A stretch of DNA of 64,000 nt from Agrobacterium cucumeris (GCF_030036535.1 NZ_CP080387.1:2170001-2234000); one strand, 5' to 3'. Numbered from the stretch's first letter, positions 9,729 through 17,884 are shown. Notes: generated by a model not told the origin, from the letters alone. Program-made: numbers and translations.

Positions 9729-9769
9729 AAAAAAGGCCGGCGCGTCGGCAGACGCAGTCCCGGCCCTTT
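9729..9769 (-). terminator. Intrinsic terminator of chpT
   Basis: Read on the minus strand: GGGCCGG, an inner stem GCGTC-TGCC-GACGC, then CCGGCC followed by six T residues. It is about 25 bases past the chpT stop and upstream of the next minus-strand gene, so it separates the two. Confidence 0.88.
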
Positions 9770-9793
9770 CGCAAAATCACGTCCGCAAAGCGG

Positions 9794-10441
9794 TCACTCG
9801 GCGATCGTCTTTGCGGTAAAGACGATGCGATCTTCATGCACCTTGTATTCCACCGCCATATTGGCCTCTTCCGCCAGAAGCAGCGTGTAATAGGGCTGCA
9901 CGGAATGGGCGTCAACCGCCTCTTCCAGCCGTCCTTCGTAAATCTCCACGAACTTGGCGGGAACGCGCATCATCCGACCCTTGACGGTGATTTCGAACTT
10001 GGCGTCGCCGTCGGGGCTTTCCAGCAGCACATCCACATTGCCGCCGCGCGGGATTGCGCCATAAGCGACAAGGAAGAGGTTGAGCAGAAGTTTGACACGA
10101 TTTTTCGGAACGATGGCGCGCGGACCGTTCCAGCTGACTTCAGCCTTCTTTTCAGCCGCGGCGAAATCCTGCGCGGCCTTTTCGGCCTCGCCGGTATCGA
10201 TGGAAGCACCGGCGGAACCGGAGGCGCCGAAAGCGAGCCGGGCGAACTTCAGCCGCACGGATGCGTTAAGGGCTGACGTGCGGATGAGATCGAGCGCATC
10301 GTCATCCGTGCCGCCCTCGTCCAGCAATTCGAGGCCGTTATTGATGGCGCCGACAGGAGAAATCACATCATGGCACACGCGACTGCACAGAAGAGCCGCC
10401 AGATCGGGACCGGACAGCGTGATATTGAGTTTGCTCGTCAT
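9794..10441 (-). CDS. chpT: ChpT, histidine phosphotransferase of the CckA-CtrA relay
   Basis: Dimeric phosphotransferase that passes phosphate from CckA to CtrA and CpdR. The phospho-accepting helix is LLCSRVCHDVISPVGAINNG, with His24 in CHD. The C-terminal half resembles a degenerate histidine-kinase ATPase domain, with NLFLVAYGAIPRGG in place of an N-box and no nucleotide-binding glycine boxes, as is normal for ChpT. It is 215 residues, a typical length. It sits in the same 6-kb block as ctrA and sciP and diverges from the eipA-like gene. Confidence 0.92.
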   Translation of the reverse strand: MTSKLNITLSGPDLAALLCSRVCHDVISPVGAINNGLELLDEGGTDDDALDLIRTSALNASVRLKFARLAFGASGSAGASIDTGEAEKAAQDFAAAEKKAEVSWNGPRAIVPKNRVKLLLNLFLVAYGAIPRGGNVDVLLESPDGDAKFEITVKGRMMRVPAKFVEIYEGRLEEAVDAHSVQPYYTLLLAEEANMAVEYKVHEDRIVFTAKTIAE

Positions 10442-10512
10442 AAAATTCTCTCCTGCGCAAGGGAGGCGCGGACGGTGTGGAAATTGTTAAGCCATAATGA
10501 CACCATATTTGG

Positions 10513-10527
10513 TAAACCGATTGTTAA
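10513..10527. promoter_or_regulatory. Candidate CtrA box between chpT and eipA-like gene
   Basis: TAAA-ccgattg-TTAA matches TTAA-N7-TTAA at 7 of 8 positions. It lies 72 bases upstream of chpT and 166 bases upstream of the DUF1134 gene. The Brucella DUF1134 gene eipA is reported to be under CtrA control, so a site here would be expected. The match is imperfect and the region is AT-rich. Confidence 0.4.
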
Positions 10528-10692
10528 TAGGATGGTTTCAAAATGCCAAATGCCTTAACAGGCCACATTGGAGCCCCGTGTATCCGTTAGGACGCACGAC
10601 AGATGCTGTAGAACTTTGACTCTACGCATCGGCCCTTGCGAAAATCGATTCGGTTTTTCGGGCTGATGCGTTAACGAAACAGACGGACGGAC

Positions 10693-11289
10693 ATGACGAT
10701 GCGCCTTACGAAAACCCGCACCATTGCACGCCTCGGACTGGGAAAGATTTTCGCGCTCCTTGCGAGCCTCTTGATGTGGGTCGCACCGGCCTTTGCCCAG
10801 ACCAGCGATCAATATTCCATCCAGGAAGTCGTGGATGCAGGCCACGGATTCTTCGGTGAAACCACCGGCGGCCTTGCCAAGGTGGTGGAGCGCGCCTTCC
10901 AGCAATACGGACTTCCGAACGGTTACATTCTGGGCCAGGAAGGCTCCGGCGCCTTCGTTGCCGGCCTCACCTATGGCGAAGGCACGCTTTATACCAAGAA
11001 TGCCGGCCAGCACCCGGTTTTCTGGCAGGGCCCGTCGCTCGGGCTGGATTATGGCGGTCAGGGCACCCGCGCAATGATGCTGGTCTATAATCTTCCCTCC
11101 GTCGATGCGCTTTACCGCCGTTATGGCGGCGTCAGCGGTTCCGCCTTCATCGTTGCCGGCGTCGGCATGACCTATCTGAAGAGCAGCGATGTGACGCTTG
11201 CCCCCATCCGCACCGGCATCGGTGCGCGCCTCGGCATCAATGTCGGTTACCTGAAGCTCACCCAGCAGCCGACCTGGAACCCCTTCTGA
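10693..11289 (+). CDS. eipA: DUF1134 periplasmic protein, EipA-like
   Basis: A 198-residue exported protein of the DUF1134 family. Brucella EipA, of this family, is a small periplasmic beta-barrel-like protein needed for envelope stress resistance. A long signal peptide (residues 1-36, ending PAFA) is followed by the conserved core beginning YSIQEVVDAGHGFFGETTGG, then GPSLGLDYGGQGTR and VGMTYLKSS. The ATG at 10693 is chosen over a possible later Met because the n-region is then normal. The symbol is by homology and should be read as eipA-like. Confidence 0.85.
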   Translation: MTMRLTKTRTIARLGLGKIFALLASLLMWVAPAFAQTSDQYSIQEVVDAGHGFFGETTGGLAKVVERAFQQYGLPNGYILGQEGSGAFVAGLTYGEGTLYTKNAGQHPVFWQGPSLGLDYGGQGTRAMMLVYNLPSVDALYRRYGGVSGSAFIVAGVGMTYLKSSDVTLAPIRTGIGARLGINVGYLKLTQQPTWNPF

Positions 11290-11352
11290 TTCGCTGAAGT
11301 CGAGGTGCAGCGGAGCCAACGGTGGCATAGGACGGGAGATTGCGGCGGGTTT

Positions 11353-11472
11353 TTTCTCCCCGCCGGGGAGAAGGTGGCCCGAAGGGTCGAATGAGGGGGC
11401 TAGCTCTCCTTATATCTTGACCATTACCCCCTCATCCCGCTGCCGCGGACTTCTCCTCCTCGGGAAGAAGAA
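11353..11472. repeat. Palindromic intergenic repeat (family C, copy 2)
   Basis: The left arm CTCCCCGCCGGGGAG plus AAGGTGGCCCGAAGGGTC closely copies the left arm at 5071. The right arm (CCCCCTCATCCCGCTGCCGCGG then a decayed CTTCTCC hairpin) matches the right arm there. It occupies much of the 312-base gap between the eipA-like gene and the coiled-coil gene. The remainder, 11473-11601, holds only the next gene's upstream region. Confidence 0.85.
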
Positions 11473-11601
11473 ACAAGCGGCGCCGACACCGCCTGTGCAA
11501 TTGCCGGGAGACCCCTCCCCACGGTTGCAATAATAGCGTAACGTGCTTTCGCGCTCCTCTTTCCGAATGCGCGCGTATCTGAGTTTCGGAGACTGTCCCG
11601 C

Positions 11602-12837
11602 GTGATCGAATATGCCATTCTTTTCGGATTGGGTTTTCTCACCGCAACCCTGCTGGCCCTGTTGATTGCACCCGCGATCCACCGCCGCATCGTCGCCTAT
11701 ACGGAAAACCGCCTGCGCGCGACGATGCCCATCAGCCCGCAGGAAGTCCGTGCCCAGAAGGATATGGCGCGTGCGCTTTACGCCGCCGAAAATGCCAAGG
11801 TCCGCCAGGAACTGGATACCGAGCGGGAAAAAAACACCTCGCTGCGCCTCGCCAACGAGGCCGCTTCCAGCGATGCCTATAGGCTGGGCGAACAGAACCG
11901 CAGCTTTTCGCTAAAAATCGAGGAGTTGACGCTGGAGATCGGCGAATTGCGCGCCGCCCTCGATACCAGCGAGGAACGTGCCGGTGCGATTGCCGCGAGC
12001 CTCACGCAACAGGAACAGGCCGCCAACGAGCGCGCCGCCCAGATGTCTGATCTCACCGCCCGTCTCACCAATCTGACACGCGAACTGGACGATTCGAAAA
12101 TCACCGCCGCCACCCGCGATCTGGAGGCCGAGCAGGCAAAACAGAGCGCCACGCGCTTCCGCAAGGAAGGCGAGACCGCCACCCGCGAATTGCAGGATGT
12201 GGCGGCCCGCAACAAGGAAGCCATGACGGCGGTTGCGCGCGAAAGCCGCAAGGTCACCCGACTGGAAGACCAGATCGCTGCCGTGATGGCGAAAAATGCC
12301 GATCTCGATACGATGCTGACGCTGCGCAATCAGGAAGTCGCCCGCCTCAAGGAACAGCTTGCGGCAACCGGCGGCCGCAGCAACGACATGATCATTCGCC
12401 TGCCGAACCCCGCCGTGCCGGCCGAGACACCGGCGAGCCAGCTGCAACCGGCAACCCCTGCCCCAGCCGCTGCGCCCGAAACCGCACCCGTCGCCGCGGA
12501 GGAGGTGGCACAGGCGGTGGCCACAGAGGAGGCCACAATCCCCCCCGCGGCTGAGCCGACGACACCCTTGCCGGAAGGTCTGGAGCAGGAAATCGAAGAT
12601 ATCCGCAATCAGGGCACGGCGCTCACCGAACGCCTGCTGAATGTGCGCGGCACCGGCAATGACGAACCGATCCGCCGCGAAATCGCGAGGATCGCCGCAA
12701 GGATGATTGCACTGACGGCGGCGCAGGAGGGTGAGAAATCACCTATTCCGGGGCTGCTGGCCAAGGCTTCCGCTGCGTCTGCGCGGGAGAGCCTTGCGAC
12801 GCGGGCGGGGGCGTTGATGGGGAAGCGGGAAGGGTGA
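11602..12837 (+). CDS. Membrane-anchored coiled-coil protein of unknown function
   Basis: A 411-residue protein I cannot assign to a known function. One N-terminal membrane helix (residues 4-26, YAILFGLGFLTATLLALLIA) is followed by a long charged coiled coil from about residue 50 to 260. A low-complexity Pro/Ala/Glu linker runs from about 275 to 330, and a short helical C-terminal part follows. It starts with GTG at 11602. Topology suggests a single-pass anchor with a long cytoplasmic rod, as in some polarity or septum proteins, but that is only analogy. It stands alone on the plus strand, flanked by repeats on both sides. Confidence 0.75.
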   Translation: MIEYAILFGLGFLTATLLALLIAPAIHRRIVAYTENRLRATMPISPQEVRAQKDMARALYAAENAKVRQELDTEREKNTSLRLANEAASSDAYRLGEQNRSFSLKIEELTLEIGELRAALDTSEERAGAIAASLTQQEQAANERAAQMSDLTARLTNLTRELDDSKITAATRDLEAEQAKQSATRFRKEGETATRELQDVAARNKEAMTAVARESRKVTRLEDQIAAVMAKNADLDTMLTLRNQEVARLKEQLAATGGRSNDMIIRLPNPAVPAETPASQLQPATPAPAAAPETAPVAAEEVAQAVATEEATIPPAAEPTTPLPEGLEQEIEDIRNQGTALTERLLNVRGTGNDEPIRREIARIAARMIALTAAQEGEKSPIPGLLAKASAASARESLATRAGALMGKREG

Positions 12838-12849
12838 GGGCAGAGTTTG

Positions 12850-13043
12850 CCGCTTCACCCCCCTCTGCCCTGCCGGGCATCTCCCCCACAAGGAGGGAGA
12901 TCGGCAAGACGGACTACAGCCACTTCATTCTTAAATGTCGAGATCGCCGAATTCACAAACGTTGAGATGGTCGAAACCTCGCCGCGTATCGATCTCCCTC
13001 CTTGTGGGGGAGATGCCCGGCAGGGCAGAGGGGGGTGAAGCGG
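12850..13043. repeat. Long palindromic intergenic repeat (family B, copy 2)
   Basis: Arms CGCTTCACCCCCCTCTGCCC and complement enclose CGGGCATCTCCC-type inner arms. The core TTAAATGTCGAGATCGCCGAA and a second, related unit ACGTTGAGATGGTCGAAAC look like a partial duplication of the core of copy 1 (2722-2901). It fills the gap between the convergent coiled-coil and RNA methyltransferase genes. Confidence 0.9.
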
Positions 13044-13093
13044 CATACACAGAGTTAACTGTAAGCCTCCCGGCACATATTGATGCCGCCCGA

Positions 13094-13957
13094 TCACACC
13101 CGCCCCATAACCCCCGCCATCTGATAAAGCGCCAGCCCCGAAGCCGTGCCAGCATTCAAGCTATCCAGCTGCGGCGATTGCGCAATCCGCGCCGTATGAA
13201 ACCGCGACAGCACCGATTGCGGCAACCCCTCGCCCTCCGTGCCGATCACCAGCGCCATGCGCTCGGAGCGGGGAATGTTGCGGATTTCGGTCTCGCCGTT
13301 TGGCGAAAGGCTCCAGATCGCAAAACCGGCCTCGGACAGCCGCTCCAGCATCGCCACCGCGCCGCCGCTGCGATGATAGGGCACCGACAGTACCGAACCC
13401 ACGGAGACCCTGAGCGCCTTGCGATAGAGCGGATCGCAGCACGTCTCGTCCAGCAGCACCGCATCGGCATAAAACGCCGCCGCGTTGCGGAACATCGCGC
13501 CGAGATTATCGTGATTGGAAATGCCGCAGCCCACCAGCACCAGCGAGGCGGCCGGAAGTGCTGCCGTCATGTCCTCCAGCCCATCACGCTCCACCCGGCG
13601 GCCGAGCGCCAGAATGCCGCGATGCAGGTGGAAACCGACGATACCGTCAAGCACCGGCGCTTCGGCCACATAGACGGGAACATCATCAGGGAAATCGGCA
13701 AGAATATCGGCAACGCCGGCAAGCCGGTTTTTGAGGATGAGAATGCTCTCCGCCGCAAAGGCGCCGCCCGCTTTGTGGGCGGCGGCCAGCATGCGCAGCA
13801 CTACCGTGCCTTCGGCGATGAAGCGCCCCTGACGTCCGGTCAGGTCGCGCTCGCGAATATCGCGAAAGGCGGCGATGCGTGGATCGGCCGGGTCTTCGAC
13901 CGGGATCAGCGCCCGCCCATCCAGCAGCACACCCTCGTTGCCCTCACTGGGCATCAA
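13094..13957 (-). CDS. TrmH/SpoU-family RNA 2'-O-methyltransferase
   Basis: SPOUT-class, SAM-dependent methyltransferase that probably methylates a ribose in rRNA or tRNA; the target is unknown. Knot motifs: motif 1 NLGAMFRNAAAF, motif 2 ALVIGTEGEGLP and motif 3 LDSLNAGTASGLALYQ near the C-terminus. An N-terminal substrate-binding part (residues about 30-130, with GRFIAEGTVVLRML) fits the RlmB/TrmH group. It is 287 residues. The start overlaps the end of the next upstream gene by 14 bases, which implies translational coupling. Confidence 0.9.
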   Translation of the reverse strand: MMPSEGNEGVLLDGRALIPVEDPADPRIAAFRDIRERDLTGRQGRFIAEGTVVLRMLAAAHKAGGAFAAESILILKNRLAGVADILADFPDDVPVYVAEAPVLDGIVGFHLHRGILALGRRVERDGLEDMTAALPAASLVLVGCGISNHDNLGAMFRNAAAFYADAVLLDETCCDPLYRKALRVSVGSVLSVPYHRSGGAVAMLERLSEAGFAIWSLSPNGETEIRNIPRSERMALVIGTEGEGLPQSVLSRFHTARIAQSPQLDSLNAGTASGLALYQMAGVMGRV

Positions 13958-14336
13958 CAGTCACATCGGCCAGAAAACGGCCGGCCGCGACGTTGAAGAC
14001 CAGCGCCTTGCGGGTGCCATTGGCAAGCCGACCGTAAAACAGCATGTCGCCGCCGGAATAGCTGACATTGTCGATCACAAAGCCCTGCGGCAGGCTGGCG
14101 GTGACGGCCAGCGGGCCGTTACCGGTGGGAACGGCAAGATTTGGCGCAGCGCTCTGCGTCTGAACGGTTTTCGACGGCCCCATCGCCTTGTAGACAACCG
14201 CACCGAAGACGGCCATAAGGCTGATAAACATCACGGAGCCCGACACGATCTGCAAACGGATCATCTTGCGGCGAACTTTTTCCACGGCCGGATCAAGCGG
14301 CTTGTCTTCCTGTTCGTCTGGCTCGATCTGCGTCAT
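13944..14336 (-). CDS. Small single-pass membrane protein, possibly DUF6476 family
   Basis: A 130-residue protein with an acidic N-terminus, one membrane helix (about residues 30-52, LQIVSGSVMFISLMAVFGAVV) and a short outer domain ending FNVAAGRFLADVTVDAQ. The family name is from memory and tentative. ATG 14336 is preferred over 14375 because AGGGA lies just upstream and the protein then begins MTQIEPDEQEDK. It overlaps the methyltransferase gene start and diverges from the pseudouridine synthase gene with 38 bases between. Function unknown. Confidence 0.7.
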   Translation of the reverse strand: MTQIEPDEQEDKPLDPAVEKVRRKMIRLQIVSGSVMFISLMAVFGAVVYKAMGPSKTVQTQSAAPNLAVPTGNGPLAVTASLPQGFVIDNVSYSGGDMLFYGRLANGTRKALVFNVAAGRFLADVTVDAQ

Positions 14337-14374
14337 CGGGTTCCCTGAAATGCTGATGGATCGGAAAAATAACA

Positions 14375-15397
14375 ATGAACGACCCCTTTAAACAAGGCGG
14401 AGACGCAAGGAAAGTCCTGATTGCCGGGGAAGACGCCGAAGGTCGCCTCGATGTGTGGCTGGTGGGCGAAGTTGGCGGCGATCTGTCACGCAGCCGCCTG
14501 AAGGCGCTGATCGAACAGGGCGCGGTTCTTCTCAACGGAAAGCCCGTGACCGAGCCGAAAAAGAAGGTGCATCCGGGCGATCGCATCGAAATCGTCATGC
14601 CGGAGCCGGAAGACCCCGTGCCGCAGGGCGAGGATATTCCGCTCGACGTGGAATATGAGGACGAAGACCTTATAGTGCTCATCAAGCCCGCCGGTCTCGT
14701 TGTGCATCCGGGTGCCGGCAACTGGACGGGGACGCTGGTCAACGCCCTCATTCACCATTGTGGCGACAGCCTTTCCGGCATTGGCGGCGTCAAGCGCCCC
14801 GGCATCGTGCACCGGCTGGACAAGGAAACCTCCGGCGTCATGGTCGTGGCGAAAAACGATAATGCCCACCGTCATCTTGCCGCGCAATTTGCCGATCACG
14901 GCCGCACCGGGCCGCTGGAGCGGGCCTATAAGGCCGTCGTCTGGGGCCGCCCGCGCACCCTGCGCGGCACCATCGATGCTGCCCTTGGCCGCGGCGCCGA
15001 CCGCACCAAACGTACCGTCAAACGTGAAGATACCGATGACGCCCGCGAAGCGATCACCCATTACGAGGTAATGGAACGCTTCCATGAACGGCCTGACGCC
15101 TCCTGCCTCGCCTCCATGGTGGAGTGCCGCCTGGAAACCGGGCGTACCCACCAGATCCGCGTGCACATGGCCCATATCGGCCATCCGCTGATCGGCGACC
15201 CCGAATATGGCGCGTCCTTCCGCACCAAGGCGAACCTTTTGGAAGAACCGGCGAGATCTACCGTCAACCGCTTTCCGCGACAGGCGCTGCATGCCTATCT
15301 GCTGGCCTTCGAACACCCGCGCACCGGCGAGGTGATGGAGTTCGAAACCGACATGCCTGACGATATGCAAGAGCTGCTTGAAGCCCTGCGCAGCTGA
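14375..15397 (+). CDS. rluD: RluA/RluD-family 23S rRNA pseudouridine synthase
   Basis: Converts uridines in 23S rRNA helix 69 (RluD role) to pseudouridine. The N-terminal S4 RNA-binding domain (about residues 20-85) includes LSRSRLKALIEQGAVLLNGKPV. The catalytic motif HRLDKETSGVMVVAK carries the essential Asp. GRTHQIRVHMAHIGHPLIGD is the usual later motif. The 340-residue length suits RluD. RluC is the main alternative. The arrangement with the small membrane gene on the opposite strand is one I recall from other alphaproteobacteria. Confidence 0.88.
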   Translation: MNDPFKQGGDARKVLIAGEDAEGRLDVWLVGEVGGDLSRSRLKALIEQGAVLLNGKPVTEPKKKVHPGDRIEIVMPEPEDPVPQGEDIPLDVEYEDEDLIVLIKPAGLVVHPGAGNWTGTLVNALIHHCGDSLSGIGGVKRPGIVHRLDKETSGVMVVAKNDNAHRHLAAQFADHGRTGPLERAYKAVVWGRPRTLRGTIDAALGRGADRTKRTVKREDTDDAREAITHYEVMERFHERPDASCLASMVECRLETGRTHQIRVHMAHIGHPLIGDPEYGASFRTKANLLEEPARSTVNRFPRQALHAYLLAFEHPRTGEVMEFETDMPDDMQELLEALRS

Positions 15398-15405
15398 AAA
15401 CTGGT

Positions 15406-15432
15406 ATGGCGCGGTCAAAAAAACCGCGCCAT
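15406..15432 (+). terminator. Perfect hairpin after rluD
   Basis: ATGGCGCGGT (15406-15415) pairs with ACCGCGCCAT (15423-15432) across a seven-base A-rich loop. It is 8 bases after the rluD stop. There is no good T-run downstream, so it may be a 3' processing or weak termination signal. The following 15433-15684 shows no gene. Confidence 0.6.
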
Positions 15433-15684
15433 GTATCTCGCCGGAAGTCCCGGATAATAAAAAAAGATTAGCGGATAGCGATATTCCGCAGTCGGTCCTT
15501 TTTGTAGACCGCCCCAATTTCGCTTCAATCGTCGCACCTCCTCGGCCCCCGCAAAGCCTGCAATCGTCCCCGTAAACATCGTGGCCGCACGCCGGGCTTG
15601 CCGAATAACCGACGCCGCAGGCAACGCCGTCCGTTCGATGCTAAAGCCTCAACGGAACCGGCATGATGACGGGATCTATCGCGC

Positions 15685-16509
15685 ATGAATATCGAAGACC
15701 GCCGGTTCATATTTCAGGATCTACGCAGCATAGAAGGTTATATCGACCCACCCGATGCGCTTGTCTTCAAGGCTTTGCTGCAGGCGCAAACGCGGGATGA
15801 TCTCAAGGGCGGCATGGCGGAAATCGGTGTCTATTACGGCCGTTCCTATTTCCTGCTGCGCAAATTCGCCCAGACACAGGAAAAGGTGCTGGGCGTCGAT
15901 CTGTTCGATCTTGATCCGCCCTAAGATGGCAGCCTCGATCAATATGAGCGGCTGATGGAAAATGGCCGCCGTCTGGGTTTTGCCATGGACGAGGACTTGA
16001 TCATCAGGGGCGACAGCACCCGGCTGGCACCCATCGAGATCACCTCACGCATCGGCCCGGCGCGCTTCTTCAGCATCGATGGCGGCCACCACCTGCATCA
16101 CGTGCTGGCGGACGCGAAACTGGCGATGGAGGTGATCGCCCCGCACGGCATCATCGTTTTCGACGATACCTTCAACCCGGCCTGGCCGGAGGTAACGGTC
16201 GGTGTCGCCGATTTTCTGCGCACCCAAGGCCATAGCCTCGTCTGCTTCGGCATGACAAAATATAAAACCTATGTCTGCCGCCGGGAATTTCACGCGATTT
16301 ATGCGGGCGCAATTGCCGCCGACCCCGATCTGCAGGCGCTTGGCCATGTGGAGACGCAGTTCCTCGGCTCCAAAGTCATGCGCCTGCACAATCCCATGCG
16401 GCGGCGGGTAATATATGAGCTGATGGTACGCTCCGGCCTTGGCGGTTTTTCGGAACGAATCTATCGTTCGAAAGTTAAACGGGTCAGAGACAGTCCCGCC
16501 GGAACATAA
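15685..16509 (+). pseudogene. Class I methyltransferase-like gene broken by an in-frame TAA
   Basis: One continuous 275-codon frame interrupted by a single TAA at 15922-15924 (codon 80). Upstream: GGMAEIGVYYGRSYFLL with a SAM-binding-like loop, then VLGVDLFDLDPP. Downstream, in the same frame: DGSLDQYERL, FFSIDGGHHLHHVLADA, HGIIVFDDTFNPAWPEV. The fold pattern matches class I methyltransferases of the cephalosporin-hydroxylase/macrocin-O-methyltransferase-like group. No shift is needed to join the halves, so this is a point nonsense change or a sequence error. A restart at 15955 would lack the cofactor-binding region. Confidence 0.85.
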
Positions 16510-16532
16510 CGCATGTGTGAACACAGCGTTCG

Positions 16533-16562
16533 CTTGAAACACGGCGGGCGCATACATATCTG
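16533..16562 (+). promoter_or_regulatory. Candidate heat-shock (sigma-32) promoter for rpoH
   Basis: CTTGAAA at 16533-16539 is followed 18 bases after CTTG by CATATCT. This resembles the alphaproteobacterial sigma-32 pattern CTTG-N17/18-CYTATNT, with one mismatch in the second position of the -10 part. It lies about 115 bases before the rpoH start. Autogenous heat induction of rpoH is known in Agrobacterium. Confidence 0.45.
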
Positions 16563-16677
16563 TCACATGGGTTCGTGCGGGGTCGGTAACGACCCGCAGC
16601 TTACGGCATGCCTCGGGCGGGTGATTTTGCCACGCCAGAGAGGGTGCCGTTCCAGACCATAGATAAGGGGGTGCTTT

Positions 16678-17580
16678 ATGGCCCGCAATAGTTTGCCTAC
16701 GATTACGGCCGGTGAAGCCGGTCTCAATAGATATCTCGACGACATCCGTAAATTTCCGATGCTGGAGCCGCAGGAAGAGTACATGCTTGGCAAGCGTTAT
16801 GCCGAGCATGGCGACCGCGACGCCGCCCATAAGCTCGTCACCAGCCATCTGCGTCTCGTTGCCAAGATTGCAATGGGTTATCGCGGTTACGGCCTGCCGA
16901 TCGGCGAAGTCGTGTCCGAAGGCAATGTCGGCCTGATGCAGGCGGTGAAGAAATTCGATCCGGAACGCGGTTTCCGTCTGGCCACCTATGCCATGTGGTG
17001 GATCAAGGCCTCGATCCAGGAATATATCCTGCGTTCGTGGTCGCTGGTGAAGATGGGCACGACCGCCAACCAGAAGCGCCTGTTCTTTAACCTGCGCCGG
17101 CTGAAGGGCCGTATTCAGGCGATTGACGATGGCGATCTGAAGCCGGAACACGTTAAGGAAATCGCCACCAAGCTGCAGGTGTCGGAAGAAGAAGTCATCT
17201 CGATGAACCGCCGCCTGCATGGCGACGCATCGCTGAATGCGCCGATCAAGGCCTCCGAAGGCGAGTCCGGCCAATGGCAGGACTGGCTGGTGGATGACCA
17301 TGAAAGCCAGGAAGCCGTGCTGATCGAGCAGGACGAACTGGAAACCCGCCGCCGCATGCTGGCCAAGGCCATGGGCGTGCTGAACGATCGTGAGCGCCGC
17401 ATCTTCGAGGCCCGCCGGCTTGCCGAAGACCCGGTAACGCTGGAGGAACTCTCCTCCGAGTTCGACATCAGCCGCGAACGCGTCCGCCAGATCGAGGTGC
17501 GCGCTTTCGAGAAGGTGCAGGAAGCGGTGCAGAAGGAAGCGCTGGAAGCCGCGCGCGCATTGCGCGTGGTGGATGCGTAA
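16678..17580 (+). CDS. rpoH: RpoH, heat-shock sigma factor (sigma-32)
   Basis: Alternative sigma factor directing RNA polymerase to chaperone and protease promoters. It is 300 residues. Region 2 includes SHLRLVAKIAMGYRGYGLP, EGNVGLMQAVKKFDPERGFR and YAMWWIKASIQEYILRSWS. The RpoH box (region C, unique to sigma-32) is TTANQKRLFFNLRRLKGRI near residues 136-154. Region 4.2 is SSEFDISRERVRQIEVRAF. Rhizobia often have two RpoH paralogs. The close match to the standard box suggests the RpoH1 type, but this is inference. Confidence 0.95.
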   Translation: MARNSLPTITAGEAGLNRYLDDIRKFPMLEPQEEYMLGKRYAEHGDRDAAHKLVTSHLRLVAKIAMGYRGYGLPIGEVVSEGNVGLMQAVKKFDPERGFRLATYAMWWIKASIQEYILRSWSLVKMGTTANQKRLFFNLRRLKGRIQAIDDGDLKPEHVKEIATKLQVSEEEVISMNRRLHGDASLNAPIKASEGESGQWQDWLVDDHESQEAVLIEQDELETRRRMLAKAMGVLNDRERRIFEARRLAEDPVTLEELSSEFDISRERVRQIEVRAFEKVQEAVQKEALEAARALRVVDA

Positions 17581-17607
17581 ACGGTCCTTGAAACGCTAAT
17601 CAATATG

Positions 17608-17640
17608 AAGCCCGCAAATTGCAAGATCTGCGGGCTTTTT
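17608..17640 (+). terminator. Intrinsic terminator of rpoH
   Basis: AAGCCCGCA (17608-17616) pairs with TGCGGGCTT (17629-17637) across a 12-base loop, followed by TTT. It is 27 bases past the rpoH stop. Confidence 0.9.
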
Positions 17641-17680
17641 GTTTGCCAGACGCATGGTTGCGGAGAACCGGTGGGCGTTG

Positions 17681-17857
17681 CCCCCTCATCGCCTCGCTCG
17701 CGCTCCGGCACTTCTCCCCGACGGGGAGAAGAATTTGCGGCAGCATCTCACTCCGTATCAAATCTCAGGGATTATGTCTGAAGGGCGCAATCGGGCGCGG
17801 CAGTTTCTTCTCCCCGTCGGGGAGAAGTGCCGGAGCGCGAGCGAGGCGATGAGGGGG
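17681..17857. repeat. Giant inverted repeat, 51-base arms (family C relative, copy 3)
   Basis: Left arm 17681-17731 begins CCCCCTCATCGCCTCGCTCG; right arm 17807-17857 is its near-perfect complement. Each arm carries the family C hairpin CTTCTCCCCG-n-CGGGGAGAAG. About 75 bases lie between. It sits between the rpoH terminator and the stop of the convergent 756-residue gene. The outer sequence (GCCTCGCTCGCGCTCCGGCA) differs from the other copies, so the arms look exchangeable. Confidence 0.92.
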
Positions 17858-17884
17858 CCAGCTCTCGGCAAGCCCCCCGGATCA

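Noticed and set aside
13958..14374. Possible longer start (14375) of the small membrane protein gene
   Set aside because: The 13 extra residues are unlike a cytoplasmic start and overlap the divergent rluD start region. ATG 14336 has a better ribosome site.
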